Assembly (NCBI GenBank): GCA_035532735.1
Contig: DATKQM010000052.1
Span: 1 to 10,680 of the forward strand
Length of the DNA: 10,680 nucleotides
Direction: 5' to 3'
From: Chersky-840 sp035532735
Lineage (GTDB): Bacteria; Actinomycetota; Acidimicrobiia; Acidimicrobiales; UBA8190
This document shows, piece after piece, positions 6,895-10,680 of the stretch. The stretch's first letter is position 1; every line of letters starts with the position of its first letter. A program made the translations under genes and the position numbers. A model generated the notes under the pieces. The model had not been told where the DNA came from. It made no database searches and saw nothing but the letters and a program-made list of their open reading frames with translations.

Positions 6895-7263
6895 GACCCT
6901 CCTCGGCTCGTTGGACGTTGATCCGAGGCCGGTCGGTGAGGCGCGTGTCCCGAACATCACTTAAGAGGGATCTGACAGACCAGTCCCGAATTCCTCAAAC
7001 AGGGTCGTCACGCCCACCGAGCTGGCCTGCCCTGTCCGCCCTTCATATTTGAGGAGTCGGCTTTGCCGCTCCGGCGCTATGTCCGAGGCGAGACAGGGCA
7101 GGGATCAACTCGATGCACCCTAAGGCCCGGAGAACGAGCTCAGGGTGTTCAGTCCTGTTTAGATGCGCTACCAGGCCCGGCCCTCGCCGCTGCGCCCGAC
7201 CCCGGTCGGTCAGGCACATACCGCCCGGTCCGTTTCGATACATCTCCGAGCGCTACCGGGCGG
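6895..7263. other. Noncoding, structured region between IS110 transposase and cyclase gene
   Basis: I see no gene here. The part nearest the transposase contains an 11-bp perfect inverted repeat, CCTGCCCTGTC (7026-7036) with GACAGGGCAGG (7092-7102), and an 8-bp one, TCCTCAAA (6992-6999) with TTTGAGGA (7048-7055). The two interleave, so they would form alternative folds or a pseudoknot in a transcript. This is the expected place of a bridge RNA for an IS110-group element. The remainder holds repeat copy D. Confidence 0.5.
7026..7102. repeat. 11-bp perfect inverted repeat with 55-nt loop
   Basis: CCTGCCCTGTC at 7026-7036 and its exact reverse complement at 7092-7102. The enclosed 55 nt contain smaller symmetric pieces (CGGC-TTT-GCCG and GCCG-CTC-CGGC). 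It lies 130-210 bp upstream of the IS110 transposase start. Confidence 0.6.
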
Positions 7264-7264
7264 T
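7213..7264 (+). repeat. Dispersed repeat, copy D (hairpin form), abutting the cyclase stop
   Basis: The left arm GGCACATACCGCCCGGTCC matches the arm of the copy at 9792-9852 at 18 of 19 positions. The middle is diverged and shorter but keeps GATACAT, as in copy B. The outer arms ACCGCCCGGT (7220-7229) and ACCGGGCGGT (7255-7264) are perfect 10-bp inverted repeats around a 25-nt loop. The last base overlaps the stop codon of the cyclase gene, so on the minus strand it is a hairpin exactly at the gene's 3' end and may act as a terminator. No T-run follows. Confidence 0.7.
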
Positions 7265-8595
7265 CAGCCCCTCACGGCGAACAACTTCCAGGTGCCCGGG
7301 ACGCCCTTCAGTCCCCGCTCGCCGCGATCAACGAAATCGATCTCAGACCCGATGACGAGGTCTTTGACCGTTCCAGAAACCAAGATTTCTCCCGACTCGG
7401 CAAGTGCGGCAACCCGAGCAGCGATGTGAACCGATAGTCCTCCGAGGTCCTCGCCGCGCACCTCGCACTCACCGGTGTGCAGTCCGATCCGCAACTCCAG
7501 GCCAGATATGGCCGTTGCTTCGATGATCGCCTGTGCACATCGGACTGCCCGTGCTGGGCCGTCGAACGAGACAATGAATCCGTCGCCTGTCGTGTTCACC
7601 TCGCGCCCGCGGAATCGTCTCAACTGGTCGCGTACGGCCTGATCGTGCTCGTCCAGAGCCGCACGCCATCGCTGGTCCCCGAGGGCAGCGGCTCGTTCCG
7701 TGGACCCGACGATGTCGGTGAACAGGATGGTCGTCAGGATGCGGTCAACCTCGAAAACAGGACGCTCGCCAGTGATGAACTCCGCAACCTCTTCGATGAG
7801 CGGGTACATCGCCGGTGTGAGGCCGATGTCCCCACCGGGCAGCTCGACGAAGCGGGCTCCCTCGATGTTGTCGGCGAGGAAGCGGCCGTGCTCGACCGGA
7901 ACGAGCGCGTTCTCGCGTGTATGAAGTACAAGCGTGGGTGCCTGGACGAGCGGCAGGGCTTGGCGTGCATCACCCCGCAGGGTCACGTCCAACTGGGCGG
8001 CGGCGGTGCGCGGTGTGGCCGAGCACCGGATGACTCTCGCAAGCCGCCTGACAAGATCGCAGTCGCCGGGCAGGGAGGGGTTCGTGAGGCGAGCCATGTC
8101 CAGCGAGCCCCAGGTCTCCCTGACCAGGGCGACGAAGGCCTCGACGTTCTCGGGCGACACACCGATCGGATAGTCCTCGGAGAAGGAATACCGTGCCGTG
8201 GTGTTGAGCAGGATGAGCGACGAGACCCGTTCAGGGTGCATGGCCGCGAACATGATGGCGATCGGGCCAGAGTCGAGTGACGCCAGGATGGCGGCACGTT
8301 GGGACGCGACCGCATCAAGGACCGCCATGACGTCCTCGGTCCACTCCTCCCAGGTGGGGATGGCGTTGCGGGCAATGCCGTCGGAGGCGCCCGTCCCCCG
8401 GCGGTCGAAGAAGATCAGCCGGCTGAAAGCGGCGAGACGGTGCAGGTAGTCGGCGGTTTCCGGCACCTCCCAGAACATCTCCAGATGGCTCCCGAGCCCG
8501 TAGCAGTAGAGGAGGTCAATGTCGCCGTCGCCGATCACCTGGTAGGCGACATCAGCATCTCCCACAGCGACGTATCTGGTCTCAGGTTGATCCAT
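7264..8595 (-). CDS. Alpha/beta-hydrolase-like domain fused to a class III adenylate/guanylate cyclase
   Basis: From ATG 8595 the protein has 443 residues; an in-frame start at 8697 would add 34 unlikely residues. Residues 1-280 follow the alpha/beta-hydrolase fold (DLLYCYGLGSHLEMFWE, FFDRRGTGASD, AMHPERVSSLILLN, APTLVLHTREN). The usual catalytic residues appear lost: Leu107 at the nucleophile elbow (ILASLDSGP), Asn229 in place of Asp, and Ile257 where His is expected. Residues 284-443 are a class III nucleotide cyclase with both metal-binding Asp residues, Asp294 (FTDIVGST) and Asp338 (TTGDGF), and the catalytic Arg394 in SVHIAARV. Asn334 occupies the place where adenylate cyclases usually have Lys for adenine recognition. 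The role is presumably cyclic nucleotide synthesis controlled by a ligand-binding, non-catalytic hydrolase domain. There are no membrane segments. The gene lies 134 bp downstream of the ester cyclase pseudogene on the same strand. No strong ribosome binding site is seen. Confidence 0.9.
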   Translation of the reverse strand: MDQPETRYVAVGDADVAYQVIGDGDIDLLYCYGLGSHLEMFWEVPETADYLHRLAAFSRLIFFDRRGTGASDGIARNAIPTWEEWTEDVMAVLDAVASQRAAILASLDSGPIAIMFAAMHPERVSSLILLNTTARYSFSEDYPIGVSPENVEAFVALVRETWGSLDMARLTNPSLPGDCDLVRRLARVIRCSATPRTAAAQLDVTLRGDARQALPLVQAPTLVLHTRENALVPVEHGRFLADNIEGARFVELPGGDIGLTPAMYPLIEEVAEFITGERPVFEVDRILTTILFTDIVGSTERAAALGDQRWRAALDEHDQAVRDQLRRFRGREVNTTGDGFIVSFDGPARAVRCAQAIIEATAISGLELRIGLHTGECEVRGEDLGGLSVHIAARVAALAESGEILVSGTVKDLVIGSEIDFVDRGERGLKGVPGTWKLFAVRG

Positions 8596-8729
8596 GGCCG
8601 CCACAGTCTGCCTCTGTTGGGTGGAGATCGGCCGGAACAAGGGCACCCGGGATTGCCGGTTCAGCTCGGGCAGGCCGCACGAAAGCGTCGGGATCATGCC
8701 GGGCCGTCATGATGGGGCGTGCGGATGTC

Positions 8730-9502
8730 CTACAACCACTGTCCGGTCAACGGCTCCTCCCGCTGGAGCCGTTCGCCGTCGCCCGGAGATACGCGGACAG
8801 GATTGAGCCTAACCGGCACCCACACGCTCGTCATGAGCCTTGTGCCGAGCGTTCCTGCGTTGAAGCTTCGCATGGCATCTCTATGGGCGGTCTGCTGTAT
8901 TCCCGCGACCGCCTCGACATCTCGCCATGCCGTGAACGTGTATTGGCGACCGCCGCCGGTTGCGAAGGCCGATCCCAGATAGCCCTCCTGGGCCATCAGG
9001 TCCGTCACGATCTTCTCGGTGAAGTCGGTGTTGTGGGATCGCCCTTTGTGGCCCGGACTCCGAGGCCGAAGTCGATCAGCCCCGGAACGCCAGCCGGTGA
9101 CGGGTGGACCTGCAAGCCCATGGTCGCCAGGAACCCCCCAAGGTCCCAATAGCCACGAACACTGGTAAGGAGGTCGCGACCGGGGTCCCACTTGAAGAAA
9201 TCCGCACCAGGGAGCGTCCCCACCTGGCCGGAGGGGGGGCCGAGCGGCGTCGCGCCAGTATTGGTCCCCCGCATGACGTACTGAGCGGCGGCAGAGGTCG
9301 GACTCCGCTCGATCCGCACGTCATTGAAAGAAACGTCGGGGAATCCCACGAAGAGGTCATTGGCCGTGTCGGCGATGGCGGAGCCTGTGATGGGTCCTCC
9401 AGTAGTGGGATCCTCGAAGGTCCCCTCGTCGGTGAAACACGCCGTGATGGCTTGGGGATCGTGAGCATTCCAGGCCGCAAAGTACCGGTCGATCAGGTCC
9501 AT
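8730..9502 (-). pseudogene. SnoaL-like ester cyclase with C-terminal monooxygenase-like domain, frameshifted
   Basis: ATG 9502 has GGAGA three bases upstream (9506-9510) and starts MDLIDRYFAAWNAHD, a typical SnoaL/NTF2-like beginning. The first frame gives 165 residues, with the cone-shaped fold ending near YWDLGGFLATMGLQV, then stops at 9005. The -1 frame is open from 9191 to 8730 and continues with TDFTEKIVTDLMAQEG, then GRQYTFTAWRD, HRDAMRSF and MTSVWVPVRLNP, which resemble the dimeric alpha/beta-barrel (antibiotic-monooxygenase-like) tail found, from memory, in longer members of this group. One missing base near 9010-9047 would join both halves. The heptamer A AAG GGC (minus strand, 9041-9047) lies in the right frame for -1 slippage, so programmed frameshifting is an alternative to decay or sequencing error. 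Substrate unknown; SnoaL relatives act on polyketide-like or other small molecules. Confidence 0.75.
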
Positions 9503-9791
9503 CGTTCTCCATGGTCCAAAGGTCTCGATTGCCCAACTGTCGAATTCATTCGAGCTGAATGATGCCATCGGATCGGCGTTATCGCAGCGTCAAAGATCTC
9601 GAAGACGGGGTGCCGGGGCGTGCGGCTACGGCAGGAGGTGCGTTCCTGGCGAGGGCCTGAGTCGGGACCGGCTGGGAATGCCGGGTGTGCTCGGGCAGGG
9701 ACCAGGCCCCCACGGGGCGGAACCGACCGCACATCCTCAGGGGGGTTGGCGATATAGGGCGGGTTGCCGCCGGGACCGGGTTACCGGCATC

Positions 9792-9852
9792 GGCACCTAC
9801 CGCCCGGTCCAGATGGATCCATGATGCGTATGGGATCCCCGACTACCGGGCG
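9792..9852 (+). repeat. Dispersed repeat, copy C (most complete)
   Basis: The left arm GGCACCTACCGCCCGGTCC is followed by AGATGGATCCATGATGCGTA, TGGGATCCCCGAC and the right arm TACCGGGCG. The arms CGCCCGGT and ACCGGGCG form an 8-bp stem, and two GGATCC palindromes inside could form an inner stem. It shares most bases with copies A and B over the core, and its left arm with copy D. It lies about 250 bp 3' of the repeat-protein gene on the minus strand. Confidence 0.75.
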
Positions 9853-9963
9853 CCTGCCGCCCTCGCCGATGATCTCAGACGTCGGTCGGGACCGGCAGTT
9901 TGCGCGTGCCCCCGTTCACAACATCCGGTTGGAGGTACCGAGTCGTGCTTGCGGTCGCGAGCG

Positions 9964-9985
9964 TCCCCGACCGGCACTTCGGGGA
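9964..9985. terminator. Perfect 7-bp stem-loop
   Basis: TCCCCGA and TCGGGGA pair around an 8-nt loop (CCGGCACT). It is about 120 bp beyond the end of the minus-strand repeat-protein gene and could be its terminator. No T-run is adjacent. Confidence 0.3.
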
Positions 9986-10105
9986 TTGTGGTCTGCTCAT
10001 GCGAGCCCGATTGTGGCTACCGTGGCGGGTACCACCCATAGCCGCTAGGAGGCGATCAGGCGTGGTGCCGCATTCTGGTGCCGAACGTGATCGGCGCCCC
10101 TGGCG

Positions 10106-10385
10106 CTATTCCACATCCTCGTCTGTCGGATCGTCGTCGAGTTCGGCAAGTACTTCGACTGCATCCTGGTGTCCGTTGGTGGCAAGGCGTTGCAGCTCGC
10201 CGCGATCTCCTCGCTCGCCAGCAAGCTCCACCAGGATGTCGACCGCATCGCTGCTGCCACCACTGCGAGCTTTCGCAGCTCGTCGAGATCGCCCCGCTCG
10301 CCAGCCAGCTCGACAAGCTGGTCAACCGCGTCTGGTCCCCTCGCTCTGCCTGCTGCCGCAACGTCACTAGATCGGGATCAAGCAT
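10106..10385 (-). pseudogene. 28-residue-repeat solenoid protein with two apparent single-base losses
   Basis: ATG 10385 has a strong GGAGG seven bases upstream. The first frame reads MLDPDLVTLRQQAERGDQT. The expected continuation AVDQLVELAGERGDLDELRKLA is in the next frame (one base missing near 10330), and SGGSSDAVDILVELAGERGD, RGELQRLATNGHQDAVEVL and AELDDDPTDEDVE with a TAG at 10106 are in the third frame (one base missing near 10265). Once restored, there are about two and a half copies of a 28-residue unit with pattern DAVD-LVELAGERGD-DELRKLA, an alpha-helical solenoid of a type seen in actinobacterial proteins. In the first frame it would read on as 109 residues of low-complexity sequence. 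Either a recent pseudogene or base-calling error. Function unknown; such repeats usually bind proteins. Confidence 0.7.
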
Positions 10386-10392
10386 CGTCGGT

Positions 10393-10397
10393 CCTCC
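10393..10397 (-). promoter_or_regulatory. Ribosome binding site of the repeat-protein gene
   Basis: GGAGG on the minus strand, seven bases before ATG 10385. It shows that this is a genuine gene start despite the broken frame after codon 19. Confidence 0.6.
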
Positions 10398-10598
10398 AGT
10401 GACTCTCTCGGCTCAACTGGAGGGTACCGCTGCTACCGCCGGAACAGCGAGGCGGTCATCATCGGATGGGTGCCCCCGACCACCGGAACTGGGGCCACAA
10501 TTAGCGCGGGGACTTGTGCTGCCAGATAGGTTCTACTCCCAGAGAGTTGCCAGCCAAAAGACGCGGCATTCGCTGCATTCACGAGGTGCCGAAAAGAC

Positions 10599-10680
10599 AT
10601 GCCAGAGTTCCCTGCGATTACTCACGTGGCGCTAACGGTTACGAGCCTCGAACGGAGTGTGCCTTGGTACAAGGCTCTGT
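10599..10680 (+). CDS. VOC/glyoxalase-family protein, N-terminus only (runs off the window)
   Basis: The 27 visible residues read MPEFPAITHVALTVTSLE then RSVPWYKAL. This is the hallmark first strand and helix of vicinal-oxygen-chelate (glyoxalase I/bleomycin-resistance/dioxygenase) proteins: HVALTV with the first metal-ligand His9, followed by D/S-LERSVPWY. The start has GAGGT eleven bases upstream (10583-10587), a little far. The enzyme type and substrate cannot be told from this fragment. It is transcribed away from the repeat-protein gene, with about 210 bp between the two starts. Confidence 0.8.
   Translation, partial: MPEFPAITHVALTVTSLERSVPWYKAL

Larger units (their letters stand above)
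5587..7102 (-). mobile_element. Probable IS110-type element, boundaries uncertain
   Basis: The transposase, its 3' flank and its structured 5' flank probably form one element. IS110-group elements lack terminal inverted repeats and carry a noncoding bridge RNA region on the side 5' of the transposase. Here that side (6895-7102) is noncoding and rich in inverted repeats. Short shared motifs AATTCCT and TCGTCA occur on both flanks (5517-5533 and 6989-7010) and may lie near the ends. The right limit given is the outer edge of the 11-bp inverted repeat and is only a guess. Confidence 0.45.
9503..10105. other. Intergenic region of about 600 bp
   Basis: No gene is convincing. Plus-strand frames are open by base composition only. 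It holds dispersed repeat copy C (9792-9852) and a perfect hairpin at 9964-9985. The promoter for the ester cyclase pseudogene should lie just right of 9502, but I see no clear -10/-35 pair. Confidence 0.5.

Noticed and set aside
5779..6921. 380-codon open frame on the plus strand
   Set aside because: Antisense to the IS110 transposase, which has clear DEDD and serine motifs in the other direction.
7477..8280. 267-codon open frame on the plus strand
   Set aside because: Antisense to the hydrolase-cyclase gene, whose motifs are unmistakable.
2420..9852. Repeats as integron attC sites following gene cassettes
   Set aside because: The arms lack recognisable RYYYAAC/GTTRRRY core sites, the genes are not compact cassettes, and no integrase is visible.
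10056..10385. 109-residue protein read straight through in the first frame of the solenoid-repeat gene
   Set aside because: After codon 19 the sequence becomes Ser/Arg-rich nonsense while the 28-residue repeat continues in the other two frames, so the uninterrupted frame is an artefact of GC-rich repeats.
1..10680. CRISPR arrays, tRNA or rRNA genes
   Set aside because: No regularly spaced 25-40 bp direct repeats and no sequence I could fold as a tRNA or recognise as rRNA.

Overview
The window is high-GC DNA (clearly above 60% by eye) with strong GGAGG-type ribosome binding sites, G/C-rich third codon positions and one candidate leaderless promoter. The set of proteins (an inactive-looking alpha/beta hydrolase fused to a class III cyclase, a SnoaL-type ester cyclase, a HAD/ParB-like fusion, a 28-residue solenoid repeat protein) suggests a chromosome of an actinomycete-type bacterium, possibly of the Acidimicrobiia kind. 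That assignment is inference from protein style, not from a marker gene.

Layout, left to right. Positions 1-442 hold no convincing gene, but contain a perfect stem-loop, a 13-bp direct repeat and palindromes. Positions 443-1627 (+) encode a two-domain protein: a HAD hydrolase joined to a ParB-like domain. Positions 1855-2190 (-) encode a small DUF4760-like protein. Positions 2476-3627 (-) are an intact IS30-family transposase. Positions 3839-3976 (+) are a 45-residue small ORF with a good ribosome binding site. Positions 4074-5342 (-) encode an MFS transporter. Positions 5587-6894 (-) are an IS110-family transposase that is full length except for one in-frame TAG; its upstream flank (about 6895-7110) is rich in inverted repeats and is where a bridge RNA would be expected. 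Positions 7264-8595 (-) encode the hydrolase-cyclase fusion. Positions 8730-9502 (-) are a SnoaL/monooxygenase-like protein split by a -1 frameshift. Positions 10106-10385 (-) are a 28-residue-repeat protein with a strong ribosome binding site and two apparent single-base losses. At the right edge, from 10599 (+), lies the N-terminus of a VOC/glyoxalase-family protein.

The genes do not form an obvious pathway or operon. This reads as an accessory stretch with two insertion sequences and several decaying or frameshifted genes. The most unusual signal outside the genes is a dispersed repeat of about 50-60 bp present four times (2420-2468, 5459-5510, 7213-7264, 9792-9852). All copies have the same orientation, all lie 3' of a minus-strand gene, and two lie beside the two transposase genes. 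I do not recognise this repeat as a named family.
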